Source of the DNA: Anaerolineaceae bacterium
GTDB lineage: Bacteria; Chloroflexota; Anaerolineae; Anaerolineales; Anaerolineaceae
Assembly (NCBI GenBank): GCA_029975475.1
Contig: JARKPB010000018.1
Location: 62,001-126,000, forward strand
Reading direction: 5' to 3'
DNA length: 64,000 nucleotides
The notes under the pieces were generated by a model that saw only the letters and a list, made by a program, of their open reading frames with translations, made no database searches and was not told the origin of the DNA. This document shows positions 35,082-43,224 of the stretch, piece after piece. Position 1 is the first letter of the stretch; every line of letters begins with the position of its first letter. The position numbers were made by a program, and so were the translations under genes.

Positions 35082-36188
35082 TCATTCGGCATAGAGGATA
35101 TTCAAACCGCTTTCCAGGTCAAAGAAATGAATATGGCGCTGGTCAAATTGAACGAAGAGGTAATCGCCTACCTTGGGGCGCATATCTCCCAGTACCTGGG
35201 CTAACAGAATTTCGCCGGACTTAAGCTTGAGGGAGAGAATGGTGCGGTCTCCCTGGGGCTCAACAAAATCCACTTCCATCGGGAAGCTGTTGTCTGTCTT
35301 TTCTGTGCTGACGCGCACGTCCTCCGGGCGTACCCCGAGCTTTAACTTCTTTCCTCCGCTAAAACCCGCAAAGCGGTCTGAGCAGATCTCATCCAGGGTG
35401 AAGGAGAAGGAAGGCGACTCAATCATGTGCTTCCCGCCGTCCAGGCGGTATTCACACATGGTGAAGTTCATCGGGGGTTCGCCAATGAATCCGGCGACGA
35501 ATTCATTGCGCGGGTTGTAGTAAATTTCCAGCGGCGTGCCCACCTGCTGGATCACCCCCAGGTTCATAATGGCAATGCGGTCCGCCATCGCCATCGATTC
35601 AACCTGATCGTGGGTGATGTACAAAGTGGTGACTCCAAGGCGGCTGACCTGGGTCTTCAGTTCATCGCGCATACGCGCGCGCAGACCGGCATCCAGATGC
35701 GAAATCGGCTCATCCATAATCAAGACGGCTGGATTGCGCACAATCGCGCGGCCAATCGAGACCCGCTGCATTTCGCCGCCCGATAACCGCCGTACGCCGG
35801 TTTGCAGGATGGGGGTCAGATCAAGAAATTCCGCCGCCTCGCGCACTTTTTTGTCGATGGCGTCATTTGGGTAATTCCTCACCCGCAACGGAAAGGCGAT
35901 GTTTTCATACACCGTCATATTGGGGTAGAGCGCCCAGCTTTCAAAGACCATGGCGACATTGCGGTCTTTGGGCGGCAGGGAATTCACCACCTGGCCGTCA
36001 AAGAGTAAATCCCCGCGGGTTATCTCCTCCAGACCGGCAATCATGCGCAGGGTAGAGGATTTGCCGCACCCGGACGGTCCGAGGATGGAAAAGAATTCGC
36101 CGTCTTCGCATTTCCAGCTGGCGTCCTTTACCGCCTCGACCTTTCCGCCGTATATTTTCCAAACGTTTCGAAGTTCAACACTGGCCAC
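35082..36188 (-). CDS. Sugar ABC transporter ATP-binding protein
   Basis: A 368-residue MalK/UgpC-type ATPase with Walker A 'GPSGCGKSS' (about 37), signature 'LSGGEMQRVSIGR', Walker B 'VLIMDEP' and an intact H-loop 'YITHDQVESM'. Like its neighbour the Q-loop has Glu83 ('VFESWALYPN') in place of Gln. The C-terminal regulatory TOBE domain follows. It starts at GTG 36188 after GGAG. With the degenerate partner encoded just downstream, and the two permeases and lipoprotein encoded upstream, it completes one carbohydrate importer. Confidence 0.85.
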   Translation of the reverse strand: MASVELRNVWKIYGGKVEAVKDASWKCEDGEFFSILGPSGCGKSSTLRMIAGLEEITRGDLLFDGQVVNSLPPKDRNVAMVFESWALYPNMTVYENIAFPLRVRNYPNDAIDKKVREAAEFLDLTPILQTGVRRLSGGEMQRVSIGRAIVRNPAVLIMDEPISHLDAGLRARMRDELKTQVSRLGVTTLYITHDQVESMAMADRIAIMNLGVIQQVGTPLEIYYNPRNEFVAGFIGEPPMNFTMCEYRLDGGKHMIESPSFSFTLDEICSDRFAGFSGGKKLKLGVRPEDVRVSTEKTDNSFPMEVDFVEPQGDRTILSLKLKSGEILLAQVLGDMRPKVGDYLFVQFDQRHIHFFDLESGLNILYAE

Positions 36189-36235
36189 AGTAGTATCTCC
36201 AGTTTCTGCGCGCGCCTGTTTGAAGACGCGGGCGC

Positions 36236-36949
36236 TTAATGTTTGACCGGCATTTCATACCCGGCGCGGAACTTCCAGATCGCGCGCGAGGCTTTGATCG
36301 GCACGCCCTTATCAGACAGGGTTACGCGGAAACGCTGCAGGATCGGCGTTCCGACCGGCATCTGCATGTAATCCGCCTCGCGTTTTTCCAGGCAGACCAC
36401 GGTCAGCTCGTCAAAAGCTTTTTCAGAGATCAACCCGAAGGTTTTTTCCATCACGGCGAAGGAGGATTGCCCGCTTCCGTCTTCCAGGAACATTTCAGGC
36501 GTGATGCCCGGATAAAACTTCGCCGGGAAGTAAGAGACCTCAATCGCGACCGGCTCTTCTCCGGCGAAACGAAGCCGTTCCATGATTTGAACCTTATCGC
36601 CCGGTTCCAAGGCGAGGCGGCGCTGCATATCCGGCCAGGCATCTACCAGTTCCCAGCGAATAATATTGACCCCGGGGTTGACCCCCATTTTTTTGGCTTC
36701 AGAAGTGATGCTGTGCGAACCGCGCAGCGTGTTCCACAGTTTGACCACCGGCACCCTGATCTGGTCCAGCGGTTCAGGCCGCACCCGTTCCAGATCTCCT
36801 TCGTAAATCAATTCGCTCAAAGCGGTCGCGACTTCCGCTTCGCTGACGCCAAACTGTTTGGCCAGCTCGCTCACCGGCGGGAGCACTTCGCCAGCTTTGA
36901 ATTCACCCGCTTTGATTTTCTTTTCCAGTTCAAAAAACACTTTGTTCAT
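36236..36949 (-). CDS. GntR/UTRA-family regulator
   Basis: A 237-residue regulator. The N-terminal winged helix is present but short and divergent ('VLPPVSELAKQFGVSEAEVATALSELIYEGDLERV', split over 24-58). It is followed by a UTRA domain with 'VQIMERLRFAGEEPVAIEVSYFPAKFYPG' (split) and 'TPILQRFRVTLSDKGVPIKASRAIW' (split). The second of two adjacent ATG codons is chosen for spacing to GAGG. It sits between the permease and ATPase genes, an unusual place for a regulator, and is the second GntR protein of the operon. The weak recognition helix leaves its DNA site uncertain. Confidence 0.75.
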   Translation of the reverse strand: MNKVFFELEKKIKAGEFKAGEVLPPVSELAKQFGVSEAEVATALSELIYEGDLERVRPEPLDQIRVPVVKLWNTLRGSHSITSEAKKMGVNPGVNIIRWELVDAWPDMQRRLALEPGDKVQIMERLRFAGEEPVAIEVSYFPAKFYPGITPEMFLEDGSGQSSFAVMEKTFGLISEKAFDELTVVCLEKREADYMQMPVGTPILQRFRVTLSDKGVPIKASRAIWKFRAGYEMPVKH

Positions 36950-36975
36950 CATTCACCTCACACGATTAAGCAGAA

Positions 36976-37869
36976 TTAACCTTTCACGCCGCCGCGGGTC
37001 AGTCCTTCTACCAGACTGCGGGATGTGAAGAACACCAGAATATAAATCGGGATCATCCCCGCCAGAGCGGCGGCCGACATCTCGCCAAATTGCATCCCGT
37101 GTTCGCCAATAAAACGGGAAATGCCGATCGGGAACGTATTGGAACGCACGCTGTAGGTCAGGATGAGGGCGAAGAGAAACTCGTTCCAGGAAAGGATCAT
37201 ACAGATGACCCCGGCCGCCATCACCCCGGGCCGAATGAGCGGCAGGACAACTTTCAACAGGGTATCGAACTTGCTGTAACCGTCAATCCAGGCGGCGTGT
37301 TCCAGTTCGCGCGGAATGGTGCGCACATAGCTGTCAATCAGCCATACCGCGATCGGGATATTGGCCATCGCATGTACCAGGGTGATGCCCATCAATTGAT
37401 CCTGCAGCCCAACCGCTTTGACCAGCGCAAAAATGGGCACGCTGACCACGATGGGAGGCATGACGTAGGTTCCTAAAATCCACGAGGGCAGAAACCAGCC
37501 GCCAGTTTTGAAACGGATGATCGAATAGGTCGCCGGGACCGCGACCAGCAATGCCAGAATTGTGCTGACCACCGCGACAAATGTCGAGTTGGTCAGGAAT
37601 TTAAACAGAGGAACATTTTCAAAAGCGTTGGTCCAGTTGATGGTCACCACTCCCTGCTGAGGGAAGATGGAGCCGCCCAGGCGGATTTCCAGCGGGATTT
37701 TGAAGGAAGTCGAGATGACAAAGATGACCGGGATCAGGATCAACGCGATGAAGAGCAGCAATACCACCAGGCGCGCTGGCCGGCCAAAGAAGATTGCCCG
37801 CAGGTAATAGCCGAGGTCTTTACGGGCTGCTTTTTCAGAAAGATCGTCAAAATGATTTTCAGCGGCCAT
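36976..37869 (-). CDS. Carbohydrate ABC transporter permease (MalG type)
   Basis: A 297-residue inner-membrane protein with six hydrophobic segments and the CUT1 EAA loop 'ELEHAAWIDGYSKFDTLLKVVLPLIRPG' around residues 193-220. Its C-terminal residues 'SRSLVEGLTRGGVKG' are the usual end of MalG-like subunits. The ATG directly follows the previous permease gene (two-base gap). It forms the channel with the MalF-type partner. Confidence 0.88.
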   Translation of the reverse strand: MAAENHFDDLSEKAARKDLGYYLRAIFFGRPARLVVLLLFIALILIPVIFVISTSFKIPLEIRLGGSIFPQQGVVTINWTNAFENVPLFKFLTNSTFVAVVSTILALLVAVPATYSIIRFKTGGWFLPSWILGTYVMPPIVVSVPIFALVKAVGLQDQLMGITLVHAMANIPIAVWLIDSYVRTIPRELEHAAWIDGYSKFDTLLKVVLPLIRPGVMAAGVICMILSWNEFLFALILTYSVRSNTFPIGISRFIGEHGMQFGEMSAAALAGMIPIYILVFFTSRSLVEGLTRGGVKG

Positions 37870-37871
37870 GG

Positions 37872-38756
37872 TTACTCCAATTTCCTCAACAAGAAATCGC
37901 GCCCTTTGGTTAAGCCGGTGGCAAGCACGCTGATTAAAATCAATACCAGAATGCTCAGCGCGCCCGCGTAACCAATATTAAATTGCTTGAAGCCCACGCG
38001 GTAAATGTAGAAAGAAGCCACCTGGGTCGAATTGCCCGGCCCGCCAAAGGTGAGCATGTACACCAGGTCGAAGACCTTAAGCGCGATTAAGAAGCGGAAC
38101 AGGAATACCACCAGAACCTGCGGAGCGACCATCGGCAGGGTCAGGCGGCGGAATACCTGCCAGGCGGAGGCGCCGTCCACCGCGGCGGCTTCGTAAGGGT
38201 CGCGCGGTAGAGACTGCAGCGCCGCCAGGCACAACAGGAAGCAGAAGGGCGTCCACTGCCAGATATCGGCGAACATAATCGCCGGAAAAGCGAGTTTTGG
38301 ATCGCCCAGGAAAGCCACCGATTTTTCAAAAATCCCGAACTGGCGCATGTAATAATTCAAAAAACCCGAATTGGGGTCGTAAATCAAGCGCCAGATCATC
38401 GCCACAGCCACCGGTGGGGTAAAGAGCGGCAGCAGCGCCAGGGTGCGGAATAAACCGCTCAATTTGCGTTCCTTCTGCATCGCGAAAGCCAGCACAAACC
38501 CCAGGAAGGTCTGGATGGTCGTTACAATAAACGCAAAGAGCAGGGTATTGACCAGGGAGGCGCCAAAAATTTCATCGGTGAAGGCTTTTTTATAGTTTTC
38601 AAACCAGATGAAATCGTTGAACGGTTTGGAAAGGGTTGACTGGGTAAAACTGATACCCAGGACATAAATCAATGGCACCAGCGAGATCAGCAAGAGCACA
38701 ATGAAAACCGGCAGCACCATTAACTTTGGAGAGTGTTTTTCCAGGGAAGAATTCAC
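37872..38756 (-). CDS. Carbohydrate ABC transporter permease (MalF type)
   Basis: A 294-residue inner-membrane protein with six hydrophobic segments. The EAA loop is 'PYEAAAVDGASAWQVFRRLTLPMVAP' split around residues 192-217. GTG 38756 is chosen because GAGGAGT lies seven bases before it; longer ATG readings have no ribosome site. It pairs with the MalG-type permease encoded two bases downstream. A GC-rich hairpin separates it from the binding-protein gene, as often seen in sugar importer operons. Confidence 0.87.
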   Translation of the reverse strand: MNSSLEKHSPKLMVLPVFIVLLLISLVPLIYVLGISFTQSTLSKPFNDFIWFENYKKAFTDEIFGASLVNTLLFAFIVTTIQTFLGFVLAFAMQKERKLSGLFRTLALLPLFTPPVAVAMIWRLIYDPNSGFLNYYMRQFGIFEKSVAFLGDPKLAFPAIMFADIWQWTPFCFLLCLAALQSLPRDPYEAAAVDGASAWQVFRRLTLPMVAPQVLVVFLFRFLIALKVFDLVYMLTFGGPGNSTQVASFYIYRVGFKQFNIGYAGALSILVLILISVLATGLTKGRDFLLRKLE

Positions 38757-38810
38757 CTTGTTACTCCTCATCTGCCGGGAATTTACCCGGCGAAATTGGC
38801 CGGAGCAGTT

Positions 38811-38842
38811 GCGGGGCGGGGAGCAGCCGCTCCCCACCCCGC
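38811..38842 (-). promoter_or_regulatory. GC-rich hairpin between the binding-protein and permease genes
   Basis: Two 14-base arms (38811-38824 and 38829-38842) pair with one G-U pair around a four-base loop, without a T-run. Such hairpins downstream of importer binding-protein genes slow 3' exonucleases and raise binding-protein over permease expression. Confidence 0.55.
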
Positions 38843-38857
38843 GGGGACCGATAGAGT

Positions 38858-40219
38858 CTACTTGTTTTCAGCGATAATCTTCTCCCAGGCGGCCTGGGTA
38901 TCATCCAGAGCCTGCTTGGGGGTCTTGGCGCCGGTCAGCGCCAGCGAGAGATTATCGGTCAGAGGTTCCTGCAGTTTGAACCACAGCGCGTCCGTTGGCC
39001 ACGGAGCCAGATTCTTGTGGCCTTCCTTGATGGCAGCCACAAGCTCTTCACCCGCGAACTTAATGAAGGTGGGGTCTTCGAGGGTTGACTTGCGCACCGG
39101 GTCAATACCGCCTACCACGGTGTTGTAGCGCAGGGCGATGTCCGGGCGGGCGACAAATTCAATGAACTTGTAAGCCAGCTCTTTATTGGGAGCCGTGGTG
39201 GAAACACCCATGCCAAAACCAGCGTTCAAAGAGGCCACGACTTTAGCTTTCGGACCAGAGCCCTTCGGCAGGGCAACCACACCCCATTTTCCGCCGATGA
39301 CAGAAGCATCCGGCGCGTCGGTCATGGCGCCCAGGTCGGTCCAGAACTCAACCATGCCGACCTTGCCGGTAAACCAGCCGCCCAGGGCTTCGTCAAACGC
39401 GACGGCAGATGGAGTGGGCAGGGCATACGGCAGTTCCGCCACCAGAGCATCGAGGGCTGCCACGGCTTCCGGGCTGTTGATCACCGGTTTGCCGTCCGCA
39501 TCCAGGAACGTGCCGCCGTAGGAACCAAGGCGGTTCAGGAAGGTGCCAATCAGGATCAAGGGGATCTTGGCGCCCATGATGGCGCAGCCGTAGACATCGT
39601 TACCTTTCTCGGCTTCGGTGATGGTCTTGCAGACCTGCAGATATTCATCCCAGGTGGTGGGAGCCTGGACATTGTGCTTGGCGAAGAGTTCTTTGTTGTA
39701 CCAGAGCAGGTGCATATCGCCGTCGTAGGGGATGCCGTACTTCTTACCGTCAATGGTGGTCAGGACATCGCGGTAATCCTCAAAGAAGTCGTCAAATTTC
39801 AATTCCGCTTCTTTGGACTTCCACCATTCATCCAGGTTCTCCAGGACGTTATTTTCCACCAGAGTGCCGAGACCAGGATACCAGTACTCGACCACGTCAA
39901 TCTGCGCTGCGCCAGAGGTAACATCCAGCACGGCTTTTTCAATCACGTTGTCGTAGGGGACCACAATCAGATTGACCGTCGCGCCGGTTTCCTCTTTGAA
40001 CCAGTCAGCCAGGTTCTGAGCTGCCACATTGTGAGGCTGAATGGTCAGGAAATTTAAGGTCTGACCTTCATACGGCTTTCCAGCCGGCGCTTCGGTGGCG
40101 GCCGGCGCTTCAGTGGCAGCAGGGCCGCCCGTTGACGGCGCTGGCGTGGCCTGGCCGCAGGCCGCAAGCAGCATGCTCACAACAATCAGCAGGGACAGCA
40201 CAACACTTAACTTTTTCAC
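38858..40219 (-). CDS. Carbohydrate ABC transporter substrate-binding lipoprotein
   Basis: A 453-residue family 1 solute-binding lipoprotein. Signal peptide 'KKLSVVLSLLIVVSMLLAACG' (split) has lipobox 'LLAAC'. It is followed by a Thr/Ala/Pro linker containing two copies of 'ATEAPA'. The mature part has 'YGIPYDGDMHLLWYNKELF', 'PTTWDEYLQVCKTI' and 'KVGMVEFWTDLGAM', typical of CUT1 sugar-binding proteins. GTG 40219 is chosen because GGAGGAT lies six bases before it. It captures the sugar or polyol outside the membrane for the two permeases. Confidence 0.88.
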   Translation of the reverse strand: MKKLSVVLSLLIVVSMLLAACGQATPAPSTGGPAATEAPAATEAPAGKPYEGQTLNFLTIQPHNVAAQNLADWFKEETGATVNLIVVPYDNVIEKAVLDVTSGAAQIDVVEYWYPGLGTLVENNVLENLDEWWKSKEAELKFDDFFEDYRDVLTTIDGKKYGIPYDGDMHLLWYNKELFAKHNVQAPTTWDEYLQVCKTITEAEKGNDVYGCAIMGAKIPLILIGTFLNRLGSYGGTFLDADGKPVINSPEAVAALDALVAELPYALPTPSAVAFDEALGGWFTGKVGMVEFWTDLGAMTDAPDASVIGGKWGVVALPKGSGPKAKVVASLNAGFGMGVSTTAPNKELAYKFIEFVARPDIALRYNTVVGGIDPVRKSTLEDPTFIKFAGEELVAAIKEGHKNLAPWPTDALWFKLQEPLTDNLSLALTGAKTPKQALDDTQAAWEKIIAENK

Positions 40220-40234
40220 GTTATCCTCCTCCAG

Positions 40235-40246
40235 TTTGTTTACAAA
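40235..40246. promoter_or_regulatory. Palindrome-like TTTGTTTACAAA upstream of the binding-protein gene
   Basis: Five-base arms TTTGT and ACAAA flank a TT centre, 15 bp before the GTG of the binding-protein gene. The arms are the same as those of the island's TTTGTACGTACAAA sites but the centre is two bases shorter, so it may be a weak variant or coincidence. Confidence 0.25.
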
Positions 40247-40327
40247 TTTGACGCGGACACGAAACACAACTTACGCCTGTTTTTCTCGCTAATCTGTTCT
40301 CCTCCTTCGCAGATTAAGGTACGCGGA

Positions 40328-41881
40328 TTATTCCCATTTTTCCACACCGGCTTCCGCGCTTTGTTCCCAGATCGGCCAGACGGCCTGGATCAGATTTTTG
40401 TAAATTCCATAGACAATGTCGTACTTCTCGCCGTGCCCGGGGATCGGGTCGTATTCGCGGGCAATCTTGACCATTTGCTGCACGCCTTCGCCGTGATCTT
40501 TAAAGACGCCCACCGCCACCCCGGCGTTGATCGCCGCGCCGCGCGACCCCGAATCCATGCCGGCCGGAACGCGCATGCGCGCGCCCAGACAGTCCGCCAG
40601 GATCTGGCACCAGACCGCGCTCTTCGATCCGCCGCCGGCCAGAAAGACCGTGTCCACTTTCTCATTCTTCAGCATGGCCTCCACATTATGGCGCGTGGAG
40701 AAAGCGACCCCTTCGTAAACCGCGCGCAGCAGATGAGCGCGGGTGTGCCAGTCGCCCAGGCCAAAGAACAGCCCGCGGGCTTCCGGTTTGACAAAGGGAG
40801 CGCGCTCGCCCTGAAGCAGCGGCAGATAAATCACTCCCCCGGCCCCGACCGGAATGCGGTCTATTTCAGCATTAATTACTTCATAGATGCTCACGCCCCG
40901 CGACCGGGCTTCTTCACGTTCTGCGGCGCAAAACTCGCGCTCAAACCAGTCAAGATTACCGGCGGCGACCTGCGCCATCGAAGTTTTGTAGAATACGCCG
41001 GGGACGCAGTAGCACATGAAGGAATAAATCCGCTCCGGGTCAAGGATCGGTTGAGCCGTCAGAACGGCGTGGACACCGGCGGTGGCAATATTGCTGGCAG
41101 CCTCACCCGGCCGGTAACAGCCAGCCCCCAGCGTGGAGCAGCAGCCGTCAAAAGCGCCGCCGGAAACCGGGGTACCCTCTTTCAACCCCGTGGCCTCGGC
41201 CGCGGCCTTGCTCACCTTTCCGGCAACCTCAGAAGCGGAAACCAGCCGCGGCAGGAGGTGGCGGTAAGATCGAATGCCGGTCAGGCTCAAAAGTTCGTCT
41301 GAATAATCCAGGGTTTGAAAGTCCAGCAGGGCCACCGAAGCCATTGAGTAATCGGTGCTTAACTCACCGGTCAGGCGGAACTTGACCCAGTCCTTGGAGG
41401 TCAGGTTAACCGCCGCCCGATTGAGGGATTCCTTTTCGTGTTCCATCAACCAGGGAAAGATCGCTACCGGGCCGATTCCCGCGAACAGGTTCCAGCCGCT
41501 CAGGTCGTAAATCGGGCCCAGTTTGCCCTCCGCGCCCCAGCGGTCCAGGTAGGGTTTGGCGCGCCCATCCAGCCAGATGATCGCGTCGCGCACGGGCTGG
41601 CCGTCTTTATCCAGCAGCCAGACCCCGCCGCCGTGGCCGGAGAGGGAGATGCCGGCGATTTCCGCCGGGTTAATTTTTGATTTTTCCAGGACGGCGCGAA
41701 TCGCCGCGACCGTGGCCTGCCAGATTTCTTCCATGCTTTGCTCTGCCCAGCCCGGTTCGGGATGGTTGGTCTTTACCTCTCGGCTGCTGGCGGCGGCAAT
41801 TTCATTGCCCTGGGTATCAAAAAGGGTGGCTTTGGTCGTGGTCGTGCCGTTGTCAATCCCCAACAGGTAAACTTTGCTCAT
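40328..41881 (-). CDS. FGGY-family carbohydrate kinase
   Basis: A 517-residue kinase with the ASKHA fold. The N-terminal phosphate loop is 'GIDNGTTTTKATLFD', the substrate region is 'SLSGHGGGVWLLDKDGQPV' and 'IIWLDGRAK', and the C-terminal ATP region is 'DTVFLAGGGSKSAVWCQILADCLG' split around residues 430-453. The 'GHGGG..LLD..G.P' pattern is closest to L-xylulose/keto-sugar acid or polyol kinases, less to glycerol kinase. It phosphorylates the imported sugar or polyol. ATG 41881 follows GAGG. It is the first gene of the 13-gene operon, behind a strong promoter and a TTTGTACG-type palindrome. Confidence 0.85.
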   Translation of the reverse strand: MSKVYLLGIDNGTTTTKATLFDTQGNEIAAASSREVKTNHPEPGWAEQSMEEIWQATVAAIRAVLEKSKINPAEIAGISLSGHGGGVWLLDKDGQPVRDAIIWLDGRAKPYLDRWGAEGKLGPIYDLSGWNLFAGIGPVAIFPWLMEHEKESLNRAAVNLTSKDWVKFRLTGELSTDYSMASVALLDFQTLDYSDELLSLTGIRSYRHLLPRLVSASEVAGKVSKAAAEATGLKEGTPVSGGAFDGCCSTLGAGCYRPGEAASNIATAGVHAVLTAQPILDPERIYSFMCYCVPGVFYKTSMAQVAAGNLDWFEREFCAAEREEARSRGVSIYEVINAEIDRIPVGAGGVIYLPLLQGERAPFVKPEARGLFFGLGDWHTRAHLLRAVYEGVAFSTRHNVEAMLKNEKVDTVFLAGGGSKSAVWCQILADCLGARMRVPAGMDSGSRGAAINAGVAVGVFKDHGEGVQQMVKIAREYDPIPGHGEKYDIVYGIYKNLIQAVWPIWEQSAEAGVEKWE

Positions 41882-41962
41882 GCTCACCTCTGATTAGAAA
41901 TTGTTCTGATTTTCACAATTATCCGGCAAACCTGTACTTTCTTCCGATAATCCTAATGTGCG

Positions 41963-41976
41963 TTTGTACGGACAAA
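41963..41976. promoter_or_regulatory. Palindromic operator, copy 1
   Basis: TTTGTACGGACAAA, one base off a perfect palindrome, lies in the 230-bp region upstream of the kinase gene. The surrounding block CCTAATGTgCG...ACAAAAC...TAAAA is shared almost base for base with copy 2 at 45416. It overlaps a possible -35 (TTGTCC) with a GATTAT -10 at 17 bp, reading toward the kinase gene. GntR-type regulators bind this class of site. Confidence 0.65.
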
Positions 41977-42043
41977 ACCCTGTAAAAAAATGAGCCGGCA
42001 AACCTATTAATTTTTTCTCTCACCGGGAAAAGCCTACGCTATC

Positions 42044-42073
42044 ACTATACAAAAAAACGGATAGGCTTGTCAA
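42044..42073 (-). promoter_or_regulatory. Sigma70-type promoter of the sugar operon
   Basis: On the minus strand, TTGACA (42068-42073), an 18-bp spacer and TATAGT (42044-42049). Transcription would start near 42037, about 155 bases before the kinase ATG, with the palindromic operator inside the leader. The rest of the 41882-42111 gap is A/T-rich and holds no gene. Confidence 0.65.
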
Positions 42074-42111
42074 GTTAAAGTTTCGCGATTATGACATTTG
42101 TCATATATTCT

Positions 42112-43224
42112 CTATTTGCCCGCACCGGTTATCCGGTGGGTCGGTCGGGGTAAACCCGGATGAAAAACGGCGGGATCCTGCCCCTCCACCTCGGCGAGGA
42201 ATTGCCGCGCCACCCTTTGCAGGGTCTGGTTTACCAGGCGGTTCAAATCCTCCGCCGGCATTTCAACGCGCATATTCATATCCAGGGTGAGCCGGCGGCC
42301 GGTGAGCGCCGGGATCTGATCCTCCCAGCCAGCAGACGGCAGACTGGTAAAGCTCACTTTGCCGCTGTTGCCGGCGTCGTCAGCGACCACAAATTTCAGG
42401 TGCCCGATTGCGATCCCTTCTGCCCGAACAGCTTCATCCAGACCGCCGAGCAGCGCGGCCGCCAGTGATGTCAACCGACCCTCCTCGGGAAGCCTCAGGG
42501 TGAGCTGCTGGTCCAGCCAGGAGAGCTGCTGCTCGCCGCGCCCGTAGCGCTGGTAATCAATCGAAAGGGTTTCTTCCGGAAGCAGGCCTTCGCTGGAATC
42601 AAGGCGTTCCAACCAGTTCTGGATGCTGTCGGCTTCCAGGGCGCACAGACCCAGCACCGGTTTACCAGGGTATCGCTCTCGTACCCTTGCCAGGATTTCA
42701 GGCTGCTTTTCCACCGGGATCAAGTCAAGTTTGTTGACCACCAGCAGACCGGCTTCTTCCAGCTGCTGTTCAAAAATATACACCACGTCATCGCTGAACG
42801 GCAATTCCATGCCGCGCAGATGCAGCGAAAGCAGCCGGGCGTCGGCGAAGACGCTGAAACTGGCCGGCGGTACGGGGCTGTGGCGCAGGGCAAGCAGCGG
42901 TTTGACCACCGTGGCGACCAGATCAGCGCACGAACCCACGGATTCAGCAAAGATAACATCCGGCGCAGCGTTCGCCATCAGGGTTTGTAACTGCGTTTCC
43001 AGGTCGCCGTAATTACAGCAGAAGCAGCCGCCGCCCACCTCGACGGCGGGGAAATCCTGAAGGCGCACGAAGGCGGTATCCACGAGGAATTTTCCCTGGT
43101 CATTGGTGACCACCCCGGCCCGCAAACCGCGCGCGGCCAGCAGCTTGCAGGCTTGAACAATGGCCGTGGTCTTGCCGCTGCCCAAAAAACCGCCCACCAG
43201 GTGCAAGCGAGGAATCCTAGTCAT
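42112..43224 (-). CDS. CobW/G3E-family GTPase
   Basis: A 370-residue G3E GTPase. Walker A 'GGFLGSGKTT' (about 11-20), the metal-binding 'GGGCFCCNYGDLE' (CxCC, about 64-76), Walker B-like 'DVIFAESVGSCADL' and the base-recognition 'LLVVNKLDLIP' are visible. G3E proteins insert or deliver metals or cofactors (CobW, HypB, UreG, MeaB). It is translationally coupled to the UroD-thioredoxin gene (8-bp overlap) and co-transcribed with the corrinoid protein gene. A role in loading zinc into the methyltransferase or protecting or loading the corrinoid is the natural inference. C-terminal domain (about 240-370) is not a standard CobW_C and is unassigned. Confidence 0.75.
   Translation of the reverse strand: MTRIPRLHLVGGFLGSGKTTAIVQACKLLAARGLRAGVVTNDQGKFLVDTAFVRLQDFPAVEVGGGCFCCNYGDLETQLQTLMANAAPDVIFAESVGSCADLVATVVKPLLALRHSPVPPASFSVFADARLLSLHLRGMELPFSDDVVYIFEQQLEEAGLLVVNKLDLIPVEKQPEILARVRERYPGKPVLGLCALEADSIQNWLERLDSSEGLLPEETLSIDYQRYGRGEQQLSWLDQQLTLRLPEEGRLTSLAAALLGGLDEAVRAEGIAIGHLKFVVADDAGNSGKVSFTSLPSAGWEDQIPALTGRRLTLDMNMRVEMPAEDLNRLVNQTLQRVARQFLAEVEGQDPAVFHPGLPRPTHRITGAGK

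Noticed and set aside
39950-40150. Repeat in the binding-protein N-terminus as a mobile or CRISPR-like repeat
   Set aside because: The two ATEAPA copies are a low-complexity lipoprotein linker, common in such proteins.
40361-41302. 313-codon open frame on the plus strand
   Set aside because: Antisense to the FGGY kinase gene, whose motifs are clear.
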